64,000 bases of DNA from Fibrisoma montanum (GCF_003583365.1 NZ_QXED01000003.1:868001-932000), one strand, 5' to 3'; counted from the first letter of the stretch, positions 43,241 through 52,309 are shown. The notes: generated by a model from the letters alone, not told the origin. Numbers and translations: made by a program.

Positions 43241-44551
43241 TTACGCAACTCCTTCGGTTTCCAAACGCACACCGTAGATTTTTTGCGATGGAATCCGCCA
43301 CAGCAGTACGAAGCCCACTACGAACAGCAGCAGCAGAGCCAGTACGCTGTTACGCATGCTGCCCGTAATCTGCTCGATCAGACCGTACACCGCCGTGCCA
43401 AGTACGATAGACGTTTTTTCCGTTACGTCGTAGAAGCTGAAATACGAGGCCGTGTCGGTCGTGGCGGGAATCAGTTTGGAGTAGGTCGACCGCGACAGTG
43501 ACTGAACACCGCCCATCACCAGACCGACTACGGCCGCCAGACCAAAAAACTGGGTTTCGGTCTGTACAAAGTAGGCCCCGGCGCAGATGCCGACCCAGAT
43601 CAGAACGGCCACCATCAGGGCGTAGGTATTCCCGAACCGCTCCGATAGCCGGGCAAACGCATACGCCCCGGCAATAGCCACCAGTTGAATTAGCAGAATG
43701 GTAATGATCAGGCTCTGGGCGGGTAGTTTCAGCTCGTCGCTGCCGAAGATCGTCGCTACGTACATGACCGTCTGCACGCCCATGTTATAGACGAAAAAAG
43801 CCACCAGAAAGCGCTTGGCCAGCGGTCGCCCCTGCAACGCCCGCCAGACGTGCCGCAGTTCGTTGAAGCCGTTGAACAGCCAGTTGCCCGGCACCTGCGG
43901 TTTCCGAACGCCATCGGGCAGTCGGCTGAACGGGATCTGCGCAAAGCCGATCCACCAGACCCCAACGGTCAGAAAGGCAATCCGCGAGGCCATGCCTTCG
44001 GAAATGTTGCCGAACCAGCCCGGCTTCAGAATCAGCACCAGGTTAAACACCATCAGCAGCACACTCCCGATGTAGCCCATTGAAAAGCCCCGGGCGCTGA
44101 CCCGGTCGAACTGGTCTTCGGTGGCGATATCGGGCAGATACGAATTGTAGAACACGATACTGCCGCTCCATCCGATCAGGCTGAGCCAGAACATGATAAC
44201 GGCAAAGGTGGTCGTTTCGGGCGTGAAGAAGTACAGCAGTCCGCAGCTAATGGCCCCGGCATAACAGAACGCCTTCATAAACGCCTTCTTGCGACCGCTG
44301 TAGTCGGCGATGGCCGTACAGAACGGCGACAGCAGAGCCGTGAACAGAAAAGCGGCCGATACCGTATAGGAAAACAGAACCGAATTTTTAATCGAAACCC
44401 CCAGAAAATCAATGACTGGTCCGCCGGCTTCGTTGAGGGCCGTAGCGGAAAAATACACCGGAAAGATACTGGATACGATCACCAGCGAATGAACCGAATT
44501 GGCCCAATCGTAGTACGTCCAGGCGGTTAAGGTGCGAGGGTTGTTTTTCAT
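43241..44551 (-). CDS. MFS transporter, UMF1 (Atg22-like) family
   Basis: 436 residues with about 11-12 membrane helices. The start (TLTAWTYYDWANSVHSLVI) carries the YDWANSA-like signature of the UMF1/Atg22 branch, and GGVQSLSRSTYSKLIPA lies after helix 9. These carriers are thought to export amino acids or other solutes; the substrate is unknown. Its last 18 codons before the final two are copied at 42675-42728. A 32-bp perfect hairpin lies just upstream of its start. Confidence 0.88.
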   Translation of the reverse strand: MKNNPRTLTAWTYYDWANSVHSLVIVSSIFPVYFSATALNEAGGPVIDFLGVSIKNSVLFSYTVSAAFLFTALLSPFCTAIADYSGRKKAFMKAFCYAGAISCGLLYFFTPETTTFAVIMFWLSLIGWSGSIVFYNSYLPDIATEDQFDRVSARGFSMGYIGSVLLMVFNLVLILKPGWFGNISEGMASRIAFLTVGVWWIGFAQIPFSRLPDGVRKPQVPGNWLFNGFNELRHVWRALQGRPLAKRFLVAFFVYNMGVQTVMYVATIFGSDELKLPAQSLIITILLIQLVAIAGAYAFARLSERFGNTYALMVAVLIWVGICAGAYFVQTETQFFGLAAVVGLVMGGVQSLSRSTYSKLIPATTDTASYFSFYDVTEKTSIVLGTAVYGLIEQITGSMRNSVLALLLLFVVGFVLLWRIPSQKIYGVRLETEGVA

Positions 44552-44558
44552 AAAAATG

Positions 44559-44637
44559 ATTGAATGACGGAATGGTTGAGTGATTGAATTGGCCCACTAT
44601 TCAGTAATTCAATCACTCAACCATTCCGTCATTCAAT
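44559..44637. repeat. 32-bp perfect palindrome of GATTGAATGA-type words
   Basis: Arms 44559-44590 and 44606-44637 are exactly complementary over 32 bases, with a 15-base loop. The arms consist of degenerate words (TTGAATGACGG, AATGGTTGAG, TGATTGAATT). The element fills the gap between the hydrolase stop and the MFS start and includes the last codons of the hydrolase. It can act as a terminator between the two genes. Confidence 0.85.
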
Positions 44638-45480
44638 ATTAGTCAAAAACTGAATCACCGCCTTCGTAAACGCGTGGTTGGAGTCGCCGGCGACCATGTG
44701 GCCGGCTTCGGCGACGTTCACGCTGCGTACGTGCGGAACCAGGTCCAGAAATTCAGCCATTATTTTATCGCTCACAACATCGCTCATGCCCCCTCGTACA
44801 ATCAGCGTCGGTACGGTCAGGGCTTTGGCGGCCCGGTAGAGCCGTTCTTCGTTACTGGTCTGTTTGTCGGGCGTAGTGGCCTGCCGCCAGATGTCGAGCA
44901 TAACCGGATCCCAGTGCCAGTAATACCGCCCATCGGCTTTCCGGCGCAGGTTCTTCTCCAGCCGGCTGTGGTCCTGCGGTCGCGGACGATTTGGCAGATA
45001 GGCAGCCACGGCTTCAGCCGCTTCGTCGAGGTTGGCGAACCCGTGTTTGTTGGCACTCATGAACGCGAAAATGCGCTCGATGCCTTTCTGTTCGGCGCGG
45101 GGAGCAATGTCGACCAGCACAATTGCCGAGCAGATCGATTCATCCCGTTCCCCTTCGGCAATCAGCGCGGTCATCCCCCCCATCGACGCACCCACCACGG
45201 CCGGTTTCCGGCCAAGCTGGCGAATGACGGCCCGCAGATCCCCGGCCAGGTAGTCGATGCTGTAGTGCCCTTCCGCCGACCAGTCGCTGTCGCCGTGCCC
45301 CCGGGCATCCAGCGCAATAGCGTACCAGCCTGCTTCGGCCAGCCACCGGGCCGTATCGCCCCACGAATGCCGGGTTTGTCCGCCACCGTGCAGCAGCAAC
45401 ACAATCGGATTGGCCGCATCGCCCCAGGCATCCCCCACGACGTGAAAGCCAGGTTCCGTTTCAAATCGAATCGTCTGCAT
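44629..45480 (-). CDS. Alpha/beta hydrolase
   Basis: 283 residues: VLLLHGGGQTRHSWGDTARWL (oxyanion side), ALDARGHGDSDW, nucleophile elbow VVGASMGGMTAL, late Asp in LIVRGGMSDVVSD, and His in EAGHMVAGDSNHAF. The overall order resembles soluble epoxide-hydrolase-like or esterase members; no substrate is visible. The last codons lie inside the palindrome at 44559-44637. It starts downstream of another hairpin at 45499-45555. Confidence 0.87.
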   Translation of the reverse strand: MQTIRFETEPGFHVVGDAWGDAANPIVLLLHGGGQTRHSWGDTARWLAEAGWYAIALDARGHGDSDWSAEGHYSIDYLAGDLRAVIRQLGRKPAVVGASMGGMTALIAEGERDESICSAIVLVDIAPRAEQKGIERIFAFMSANKHGFANLDEAAEAVAAYLPNRPRPQDHSRLEKNLRRKADGRYYWHWDPVMLDIWRQATTPDKQTSNEERLYRAAKALTVPTLIVRGGMSDVVSDKIMAEFLDLVPHVRSVNVAEAGHMVAGDSNHAFTKAVIQFLTNIE

Positions 45481-45498
45481 ACGGGAATATCGACAAAC

Positions 45499-45555
45499 TG
45501 ACTGGCTGAATGATTGAATGAAGCCAATGCGATTGCTTATTCATTCAGCCAGTCA
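45499..45555. repeat. Hairpin of GCTGAATGATTGAATGA-type words
   Basis: TGACTGGCTGAATGA (45499-45513) is exactly complementary to 45541-45555. The interior also pairs partly (GCCAATGCGATTGC). It lies between the lipoprotein stop (45565) and the hydrolase start (45480), both on the reverse strand, where it can terminate the former. Confidence 0.75.
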
Positions 45556-45564
45556 ATCGGTCAA

Positions 45565-46041
45565 TTAAAGCACCGGGTCAAATTCAAGGTTGATGTCGGA
45601 CTGTCGGCCGTCGACCGGAGCTTGTTGACGTAAGATCAATTTTCTGGACCGCGTTAATTCGACGATGGGAAATTTCCCTTTGAAGCCGGTCACGTTTACA
45701 TCGATGGCCCTGTTGTCGTCGACCAGCTCCCAGGTACCGCCGTTGATAACCTGCTTGGTATTTTTATCAACAGCGCGTACTGTTTTGTCTGCCTTGAACT
45801 GCATATCCAGATCGTACAACACCTGCGTGGTTACGTTCAGGCGGTTGCGGTCGAGCGTCTGCCCATCAGGCGTAGCAACGCGGCTAACCCGCCAGGAATT
45901 GCCGACCAGCATCTCGGTTTGGGTAGCCGCTGCGGGGGTAGTGCCCCCGTCATCATCCTCGCATCCGGTTAAAAATCCGGTCAGAAAAATAGCCAGCAGC
46001 ATCGCAAACGCTGTGGTTCTCAGTGAAATTTTCGTTTTCAT
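45565..46041 (-). CDS. Lipocalin-like domain lipoprotein
   Basis: 158 residues from ATG 46041; three more residues are possible from 46050. The lipobox FLTGC precedes an acidic CEDDDGG sequence of the type that sends lipoproteins to the surface in Bacteroidota. The single domain (about 45-158; MLVGNSWRVSRVATPDGQTL, GGTWELVDDNRAIDVN, IVELTRSRKLILRQQ) follows the lipocalin-like (DUF4923/DUF5004-type) beta pattern. Ligand unknown. Confidence 0.75.
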   Translation of the reverse strand: MKTKISLRTTAFAMLLAIFLTGFLTGCEDDDGGTTPAAATQTEMLVGNSWRVSRVATPDGQTLDRNRLNVTTQVLYDLDMQFKADKTVRAVDKNTKQVINGGTWELVDDNRAIDVNVTGFKGKFPIVELTRSRKLILRQQAPVDGRQSDINLEFDPVL

Positions 46042-46095
46042 GTTGTGCATGGGTAACAGAAACCTAACGTGCTGGTTACTGGTTTATCGCGTAGA

Positions 46096-46129
46096 TTGCC
46101 CTCAGTGGGCCTAAATTTCTCTACTTTTG
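46096..46129 (+). promoter_or_regulatory. Bacteroidota-type promoter for the T9SS cargo gene
   Basis: TTG at 46096-46098, 23-base spacer, TACTTTTG at 46122-46129 (perfect TAnnTTTG). The ATG at 46145 follows directly, which argues against the in-frame ATG at 46127 that lies within the -7 box. Confidence 0.6.
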
Positions 46130-46144
46130 GGCAAAAATCAAGCT

Positions 46145-47791
46145 ATGCGTCTTCGTTACGGCTTTTGGTTTGTTCTTGCAATGGGCTGGCTGAACAGCCT
46201 GACTCCACCGGCTGCGGCTCAGTCGCGGTGCGCCGAGCGGCTCAATTTCACCCCGGTGAGCCAGCCAAATATGATCGAATGGAACAAGTTTCCGGAGTTT
46301 ACGCTGCCTTTCCCGGTCATCTACGGCGGTCCGCGGCTGAACGACCGGCAGGGGGCTCCACTACGGCATGGATTCAGTCACATCGTTCACGTACAGGACG
46401 GCGAGTTCGGTACGTCGGTGCAGCTTCGGCAGTGGGCGCTGGAATACGCGGGCTTCGCCACCGGCCTCAACCAACCCTGGGAAACCATCGAAAGTCCGTG
46501 GAATAATGACCTGAATGCGTACCGGGCCAAGTGGGACCGCTACCTGTCCGACGTATCGGGTGGCCAGAAAGACGCCAACGGCCGGTATCGTTTTCCGGCT
46601 GGGCGGTTCACCCTCGACATCGAACGCATCAGCGAAACCGACACCCGCATTCTGCGGCTCAAACAGGACCCCGCCGTACCGGCAACCTATCGACAGCTAC
46701 CCGACGCCGAGTTTATCGCCCGCTACAAAAAAGACATGCGCAACCTGTACGCCGAAGGCATGCGCTACGTGCGCGAACGGGCAGACCTGTCGAACGTCGT
46801 GGTGAGTTCCTACGCCGATACACCCATCCTGAATACGTACCTGAACGTGATCGGCAATACCTGGGCCGACTGGACAACGAACCTCAACCGGGTCAATTAC
46901 CTCGTGAAGGATTCGACCGAACGCCAGGTTGGTGGGCCGTATTACAACCAGCTGGATGCCCTGTCGCCGTCGGCCTACTACTTCTACGATTACCCCAATC
47001 CGCTCGCCCGGGATTATCTGCCCTATCTGTTGTTTCAGGTGGAGGCCAACCGAGCCTGGAGCAACAAACCCGTGGTTCCCTACGTCTGGCTGCGGTATCA
47101 CAACACCACCGAGTTCTACCCAAAACTCATTCAGCCGTTCATGGCCGAAGCGACGGCTATCTTCCCGTTCTTTTCGGGCGCTAAAGGCCTGTGGTTGTGG
47201 GACGAACCCGGTGTGGGGAGCCGGTTTACGGCGAACCTGAACGCCTACGAACAGTTCATTCACGGTCTGTACCGCCTGTCGCGGTTTGCGGATATGTTCC
47301 AGGGCAATTACGAGCTAGTGATTGAAACACCCGCCCGCGACCTGATGGACAAGCAATTGCCCGTCTGGCGGGGCGTGGTCAAAGACCAGAAGATTCTGAT
47401 TGCTGCCCAGAACTCCTACGCAGTCGACGGGCAGAAGACAGCGGTGACGGTACGGTATAAATCCTGGCAGCAGACCATCGAGCTGACCGGCCGCGAGGTG
47501 TACCTCTGTCAGTTCGACATTCCGACCGTAACGGCCGTTGAGCCGACGCTGCCCCCGATGCAGGTTTCGCCCAACCCCGCCCAGACCGAATTATCGGTTT
47601 CTTTTCCCCACCCCCCAACCCCGGCTACCGAAATGACGTTACACACTATGACCGGCCAGCTGGTGCTGAAAAAATCAGTCAGCAGTGTCCGGGAAACGCT
47701 CAGCGTAGCGACCCTGCCCGCCGGGATTTATCTGCTCCGTATCCAGAACGGTACGCAAAGCCAGACCCGACGGGTGGTAATCGCCCGGTGA
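46145..47791 (+). CDS. Large secreted protein with T9SS type A sorting domain
   Basis: 548 residues from ATG 46145. A signal peptide (MRLRYGFWFVLAMGWLNSL ... AAAQ) is followed by a domain of about 420 residues rich in Tyr and Trp (HIVHVQDGEFGTSVQLRQWA, FTLDIERISETDTRIL, KPVVPYVWLRYHNTTEFYP, GAKGLWLWDEPGV), which looks like a TIM-barrel glycoside-hydrolase-type fold but matches no family I know. The last 80 residues are a type A C-terminal domain (VSPNPAQTELSVSF ... TLPAGIYLLRIQNGTQ) that targets it to the type IX secretion system. Confidence 0.82.
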   Translation: MRLRYGFWFVLAMGWLNSLTPPAAAQSRCAERLNFTPVSQPNMIEWNKFPEFTLPFPVIYGGPRLNDRQGAPLRHGFSHIVHVQDGEFGTSVQLRQWALEYAGFATGLNQPWETIESPWNNDLNAYRAKWDRYLSDVSGGQKDANGRYRFPAGRFTLDIERISETDTRILRLKQDPAVPATYRQLPDAEFIARYKKDMRNLYAEGMRYVRERADLSNVVVSSYADTPILNTYLNVIGNTWADWTTNLNRVNYLVKDSTERQVGGPYYNQLDALSPSAYYFYDYPNPLARDYLPYLLFQVEANRAWSNKPVVPYVWLRYHNTTEFYPKLIQPFMAEATAIFPFFSGAKGLWLWDEPGVGSRFTANLNAYEQFIHGLYRLSRFADMFQGNYELVIETPARDLMDKQLPVWRGVVKDQKILIAAQNSYAVDGQKTAVTVRYKSWQQTIELTGREVYLCQFDIPTVTAVEPTLPPMQVSPNPAQTELSVSFPHPPTPATEMTLHTMTGQLVLKKSVSSVRETLSVATLPAGIYLLRIQNGTQSQTRRVVIAR

Positions 47792-47793
47792 TG

Positions 47794-47999
47794 GTTTGGA
47801 GTTTCGGGGTTTGTAGTTCGTTGTTTGTAGTTTGTAGTTGGTGGTTCGTTGTTTCGGGTTCAGGCGCAGGCTTCACTTAACCACACCCAACCACAAACCC
47901 ACCAACTACAAACCCCCATCAACTACAAACTACGAACTACAAACCCCACCAACTACAAACCACGAACCACAAACCCGCCAACTACAAACCACAAACCCT
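47794..47999. repeat. Inverted low-complexity tract of ACTACAAACC words
   Basis: The left side (47794-47858) carries GTTTGTAGTT words, the right side (47881-47999) carries the complementary AACTACAAAC words six or more times with variants. A perfect 15-bp arm pair is 47830-47844 with 47899-47913. It sits directly behind the T9SS gene stop. Irregular spacing and lack of unique spacers argue against CRISPR. Confidence 0.8.
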
Positions 48000-48017
48000 C
48001 AACGTACACTCGAAAAC

Positions 48018-50039
48018 ATGGCTAACCGACTCGCGAACGAAACCAGTCCATACCTACTTCAACACGCGCACAACCCCGTCGACTGGTATCCGTGGGGTGA
48101 AGAAGCGCTGACCAAAGCGCAAGAAGAAGACAAACCGATTATTGTCAGTATCGGCTATTCGGCCTGCCACTGGTGCCACGTAATGGAGCGCGAGTCGTTT
48201 GAAAAGGAGCCGGTGGCGCGGGTGATGAACGAAAACTTCGTCTGCATCAAAGTAGACCGCGAAGAGCGGCCCGATGTGGACGCGATCTACATGGAGGCCG
48301 TGCAGGCGATGGGCGTGCAGGGTGGCTGGCCGCTAAACGTATTCCTGATGCCCAACGCCAAACCGTTCTACGGCGTAACGTACCTGCCTCCTCAGAACTG
48401 GGTAAACCTGCTCGGTAATATCCGCGACGCGTTTGATGAGCACCGCGACGACCTGGCGCAGTCGGCGGAGGGATTTGCGACGGAACTGAACCTGTCCGAT
48501 TCGGAACGGTTTGGGCTGGAGCCGGCCACTCCGCTGTTCGCGGCCGAAACCCTCGACGTACTTTACCGCAAAATACACGTCAAAGCCGACGATGAAAAAG
48601 GCGGAATGCGTCGCGCACCCAAGTTTCCCATGCCGAGCATCTGGCAGTTTCTGCTGCGCTACTACGACGTTTCGGCCGGCAACGATACGGCCCTCCGGCT
48701 GGTCACGCTGACCCTCGACCGCATGGCCCTCGGTGGTATCTACGACCAGTTGGGCGGTGGGTTTGCCCGCTACTCGACTGATGCCGACTGGTTTGCTCCC
48801 CACTTTGAGAAGATGCTGTACGATAATGGGCAGTTGCTGACTCTCTACAGCGAAGCGTATAGCCTGACCAAGAGTCCGTTGTATAAACACGTCGTGTACC
48901 AGACCATTGCGTTTGCCCAGCGCGAACTGCTGAGTCCGGACGGCGGCTTTTATTCGGCCCTCGACGCCGACAGCGAAGGCGAAGAAGGCAAATTCTACAC
49001 GTTTACCACCCCCGAACTCCGCGATGCCCTCGGCGTCGACTTCGACTGGTTTGCGGAGTTGTACAACCTCTCTGAAAACGGAAACTGGGAGCATGGAAGG
49101 AATATTCTCCACCGGACCGAAAGCGACGAGTCCTTTGCCGAACGCATGGGCTGGTCGGCGGCTGACCTCAGCGTTCGGCTCGATGCTACCCACGCCCGGC
49201 TGTTCAAAATCCGCAACGAACGGATCCGGCCGGGGCTGGACGATAAAATCCTGTGCTCCTGGAACGGACTGATGCTGAAGGGACTCGCTACGGCCTACCG
49301 TATTTTTGGCGAGCCCGAGTTCCTAACGCTGGCCCTGCGGAACGCCTATTTCCTGCTGCAGAAAATGCGCGACAATCGGAACGGGCGGCTCTGGCATACC
49401 TACAAAGCGGGCCGCGCCCGGCAACCGGGTTTTCTGGAAGACTACGCGGCCGTAATCGACGGACTGCTGGCCCTGTACCAGGCCACGTTCACCGAAACCT
49501 GGCTCACCGAAGCCGACCGCCTGACGCAGTACGTATTCGATAATTTCCAGGACCCCGACGACGATCTGTTTTTCTTCACCGACAAGAACGGGGAAGAACT
49601 CATTGCCCGGCGCAAGGAACTGTTCGACAACGTGATCCCGTCGTCAAACTCCATTATGGCCGGCAATCTGTACGCCCTGAGCCTGCTGCTGGAACGGCCG
49701 GCCTACGCGGAACGGGCCGACCGGATGCTGGGGCGCGTGCAGCCGCTGGTGCAGCAAAACGCCGATTACCTGACCAACTGGGCTGCCCTCTACGCCCTGC
49801 GGGTACGTCCTACGGCCGAAATCGCCATTGTGGGTCAGGACGCCGAGACGTACCGCCGGCAAATCGACGCCGAATTCTATCCAAACAAGGTGCTGTGCGG
49901 AACAACCAGCCAGAGTGAACTGCCGTTGCTACAGCAGCGCGGCCCCATCGACGGCAAAACGGCCGTGTACGTCTGCTACAACCGGGCCTGTCAGTTGCCG
50001 GTCACGAGTGTAGAGGAAGTCTGGCGCATGGTTCGCTAG
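48018..50039 (+). CDS. Thioredoxin-domain protein, YyaL/SPATA20 family (DUF255)
   Basis: 673 residues from ATG 48018; the longer frame upstream runs through the repeat tract. The N-terminal thioredoxin-like domain has [20 protein letters not shown], the CxxC motif in [16 protein letters not shown] (about 57-60) and [10 protein letters not shown]. An (alpha/alpha)6 barrel fills the rest ([49 protein letters not shown]). The family is widespread and its biochemical role is not settled. No signal peptide. Confidence 0.93.
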   Translation: MANRLANETSPYLLQHAHNPVDWYPWGEEALTKAQEEDKPIIVSIGYSACHWCHVMERESFEKEPVARVMNENFVCIKVDREERPDVDAIYMEAVQAMGVQGGWPLNVFLMPNAKPFYGVTYLPPQNWVNLLGNIRDAFDEHRDDLAQSAEGFATELNLSDSERFGLEPATPLFAAETLDVLYRKIHVKADDEKGGMRRAPKFPMPSIWQFLLRYYDVSAGNDTALRLVTLTLDRMALGGIYDQLGGGFARYSTDADWFAPHFEKMLYDNGQLLTLYSEAYSLTKSPLYKHVVYQTIAFAQRELLSPDGGFYSALDADSEGEEGKFYTFTTPELRDALGVDFDWFAELYNLSENGNWEHGRNILHRTESDESFAERMGWSAADLSVRLDATHARLFKIRNERIRPGLDDKILCSWNGLMLKGLATAYRIFGEPEFLTLALRNAYFLLQKMRDNRNGRLWHTYKAGRARQPGFLEDYAAVIDGLLALYQATFTETWLTEADRLTQYVFDNFQDPDDDLFFFTDKNGEELIARRKELFDNVIPSSNSIMAGNLYALSLLLERPAYAERADRMLGRVQPLVQQNADYLTNWAALYALRVRPTAEIAIVGQDAETYRRQIDAEFYPNKVLCGTTSQSELPLLQQRGPIDGKTAVYVCYNRACQLPVTSVEEVWRMVR

Positions 50040-50186
50040 CGAATTTACTGAGTCAGTCACCGGGGCGGAGTTAAGTTATTCGGCTATAACCGTTCAATAA
50101 CAAATACCGGTCGTCGGCATTAGAGTGGTTTGGGTGGAGCGAAGTACCGTAGAAACTTCGTTCCACCCTCATTTCTCAAAACCACA

Positions 50187-51110
50187 ATGGCCGCACCTCG
50201 TTTGATTCAGCACCTGATTGTCCTGGTTTTATTCGGCGGGCTGGTATTTGCCTGCTCGGATCACCTTACGCCATCCATCACCCCAGGCTCCCGGGATGTC
50301 CGCCTGCGGGTAAAAACCATCACAGAGGAACTACCCAACAACAAAACCTGGGTTAGCCAGTTCAGCTACGATGGGCAGGGGCGGCTTGCGTTCATCCTGG
50401 CGTTTCAGACCCCCGACAGTTCGGTAGCCCGGGTAGAACGTACCACGTACCAGTACAATGCCCAGAACCAGCTAACTCAGGCCCAACGCCGGATTGTGAC
50501 CCGCCAGCCATCCTTTCCTCTCGATGAGGAGACACTCATCTACACCTATACTGCCATGGGGCAGGTTGCTACGCTTAATTCTACCTCGACCGCCCTGCTT
50601 TCGTTCAGCTACGGGGTCAACAACAAACCAACCGGCTTCAGCCGATCGTACATTGGTACCGGTGGACTGAGCGTTTCTGGTGGAGGTGGGTTTTCCTACA
50701 CTGAAAACAACGTGACAGCAGCCTCAGACCGGCATTCCATTATCAGACTCGGCGGATCTCCCAACACACCCGATTTTGGCTACTCGTTTCAGAAAACGTT
50801 TACCTACGATGATAAGGTCAATCCTTTTTTTGGGGTGTTCTTCATCCCAGCGCCAGGTGTGGAGCCTTCATTTTATAATGTTCCCAGCGGTAACTATGTT
50901 GCCAAATACACGTATTTCGGTGGTATTAGTAATGTCCTGACTCTAAGCAAGAACAACGTACTGACCGAAATCACGAATGGTCCTGGGCCCAACAGCACAT
51001 CGTCTGTTTACCAGTATCAGTACAATGCGGCTAACTTGCCTACGCTTAGAACGACGCTGACCAACGGTTCGCCGACAGAAACGCTTCGCTTCGAGTACGA
51101 AACGTACTAA
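50187..51110 (+). CDS. Lipoprotein with YD/RHS-like repeats
   Basis: 307 residues from ATG 50187, chosen because it starts a lipoprotein signal (LFGGLVFAC). The mature part contains five or more repeats with a Tyr-x-Tyr-x-(3-4)-x-x-G or N pattern: SQFSYDGQGRLAF, YQYNAQNQLTQ, YTYTAMGQVATL, FSYGVNNKPTGF, YQYQYNAANLPTL. These resemble YD repeats of RHS proteins and DUF4595-like lipoproteins. Function unknown; probably surface-exposed. Confidence 0.75.
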   Translation: MAAPRLIQHLIVLVLFGGLVFACSDHLTPSITPGSRDVRLRVKTITEELPNNKTWVSQFSYDGQGRLAFILAFQTPDSSVARVERTTYQYNAQNQLTQAQRRIVTRQPSFPLDEETLIYTYTAMGQVATLNSTSTALLSFSYGVNNKPTGFSRSYIGTGGLSVSGGGGFSYTENNVTAASDRHSIIRLGGSPNTPDFGYSFQKTFTYDDKVNPFFGVFFIPAPGVEPSFYNVPSGNYVAKYTYFGGISNVLTLSKNNVLTEITNGPGPNSTSSVYQYQYNAANLPTLRTTLTNGSPTETLRFEYETY

Positions 51111-51124
51111 ACCGGTTTCATACG

Positions 51125-51547
51125 TTAGTCACCCCAGGCCGTCAGGACGAGCGTTCGGCTACCGCCCCGGTTGCGGTGTTCGCAGAGGTAGATGCCTTGC
51201 CAGGTGCCTAGGTTCAGCCGACCGTTCGTTACAGGGATCAGTACCGAGCTGCCAAGCAGGGCCGCTTTCAGGTGAGCCGGCATGTCGTCTGAACCTTCGT
51301 AATCGTGTTTGTAATACGGTGCGTTTTCGGGGACCATCTGGTTGAAGTGGGTTTCAAAATCCTGCCGAACGGTCGGGTCGGCGTTCTCGTTGATGGTCAG
51401 GCTGGCGGATGTGTGCTGAATAAATACCTGAAGCATCCCGACCCGAATCTGTTGCAGGTCCGAAAACTCCCGCTCAATGACTCGGGTGATCAGGTGGAAG
51501 CCGCGCGGGTATTCGGGCAGGCGAAGGGTACGTTGAATAACGGGCAT
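51125..51547 (-). CDS. yjbQ: YjbQ family (UPF0047) protein
   Basis: 140 residues from ATG 51547, the family's normal length; the open frame reaches 51736, but the extra 63 residues are unrelated to YjbQ. Signature pieces: GFHLITRVIEREF, FIQHTSASLTINENADPTV, HLKAALLGSSVLIPVTNGRLNLGTWQGIYLCEHRNRGGSRTLVLT (shown in part in relatives too). Members complement thiamine-phosphate synthase weakly and have a presumed metal site (His and acidic residues). It is convergent with the lipoprotein gene at 50187. Confidence 0.92.
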   Translation of the reverse strand: MPVIQRTLRLPEYPRGFHLITRVIEREFSDLQQIRVGMLQVFIQHTSASLTINENADPTVRQDFETHFNQMVPENAPYYKHDYEGSDDMPAHLKAALLGSSVLIPVTNGRLNLGTWQGIYLCEHRNRGGSRTLVLTAWGD

Positions 51548-51684
51548 ACTCTCTAAACAGACGTAGTTCGACTCAACAACGCTACGGCACCCGGATTGAT
51601 TGCCGCTATCCTGTCTGATTCGCTGTTCCGCACCGGCCGTCCGGCGCAGAGGGATGGCGAAACTCGACGGTGTACTTATCAGAA

Positions 51685-51723
51685 CGCCCGAAAGCAGGCT
51701 GGCTATAACCCTGCTTTCGGGCG
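51685..51723. terminator. 14-bp hairpin between YjbQ and SnoaL-like remnant
   Basis: CGCCCGAAAGCAGG (51685-51698) is complementary to 51710-51723 around an 11-base loop. It lies 34 bases past the stop of the reverse SnoaL-like remnant. Confidence 0.7.
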
Positions 51724-51756
51724 CTTTATTACCCAATCGGTAGTCGGGCTGTTTGC

Positions 51757-52050
51757 TTACAGCACAATCCGCTCCCGAATGATCTTGCCGTCCTGCCAGT
51801 CCTGAATGGCCACTTCGGTGCCTTTAACGGTACCCCAGTTGACATGGTCGAAATCGACCTGCCAGGTGGTAAACGTCCGGTCGCCGGCCACAATAAAGCC
51901 CTTGTTCGACAGTTCACGCACGGCCGTAATGTTTGCCAGCAGGTCCAGTCCGCGCTGGTATTTCACGGCTTTGCCGGTCATTGTAACCCCGTCGATGTCC
52001 TTTTTTTCAATAGCATCGTGGTAAAACTTCTCGAAGGCGTCCTCACAAAA
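51757..52050 (-). pseudogene. SnoaL/NTF2-like protein, 5' end lost
   Basis: On the reverse strand the frame from about 52047 to the stop at 51757 encodes a SnoaL-like fold lacking only the first helix: EDAFEKFYHDAIEKKDIDGV, LDLLANITAVREL, DRTFTTWQVDFDHVNWG and EVAIQDWQDGKIIRERIVL. Upstream of about 52050 the frame continues only through antisense of an HxlR gene, so the original start and promoter are gone. An accidental ATG at 52110 would give a 117-residue chimera. Divergent HxlR/target pairs are common, which explains the neighbour. Confidence 0.7.
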
Positions 52051-52190
52051 CGATCTATCCCGAGATCCCTCCCCGAACGGAGTACACACTGACCCAACTG
52101 GGGGAGTCATTGGTGCCGGTGCTGAACCAGATTCACGCCTGGGGCAGCGCCCATGCCATCACTGAGCGTTTCCAGTTAGCCACGGAATAG
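52050..52190 (+). pseudogene. HxlR-type transcriptional regulator, C-terminal remnant
   Basis: Starting with ACG at 52050 the forward frame reads IYPEIPPRTEYTLTQLGESL then VPVLNQIHAWGSAHA, and ends in TAG at 52188-52190. That is the wing and last helix of HxlR-family winged-helix proteins; the first two thirds are missing. It meets the truncated SnoaL-like gene head to head at about 52050. Confidence 0.75.
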
Positions 52191-52309
52191 CGGTCGGGCC
52201 CGGCCGGCAGCCGACGGCACGGCACGTAGTCCGGCAGTTTTCGACAGCCGTTACGTAAACCTCTGGGCCGATAACTGGTTGTAATTCTGAGACAACCCAC
52301 TGATACCTG

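Noticed and set aside
47881-47999. ACTACAAACC repeats resembling a CRISPR or iteron array
   Set aside because: Spacing is irregular, there are no spacers of constant size, and the left side carries the inverse words, which marks it as a palindromic tract; no replication gene is near.
47838-48017. N-terminal extension of the YyaL-like protein by 60 residues
   Set aside because: The extension is translated repeat (Thr-Thr-Asn-His-Glu-Pro type); the family starts with [14 protein letters not shown].
51548-51736. N-terminal extension of YjbQ by 63 residues
   Set aside because: YjbQ proteins are about 140 residues and start as at 51547; the extension is low-complexity and crosses a hairpin.
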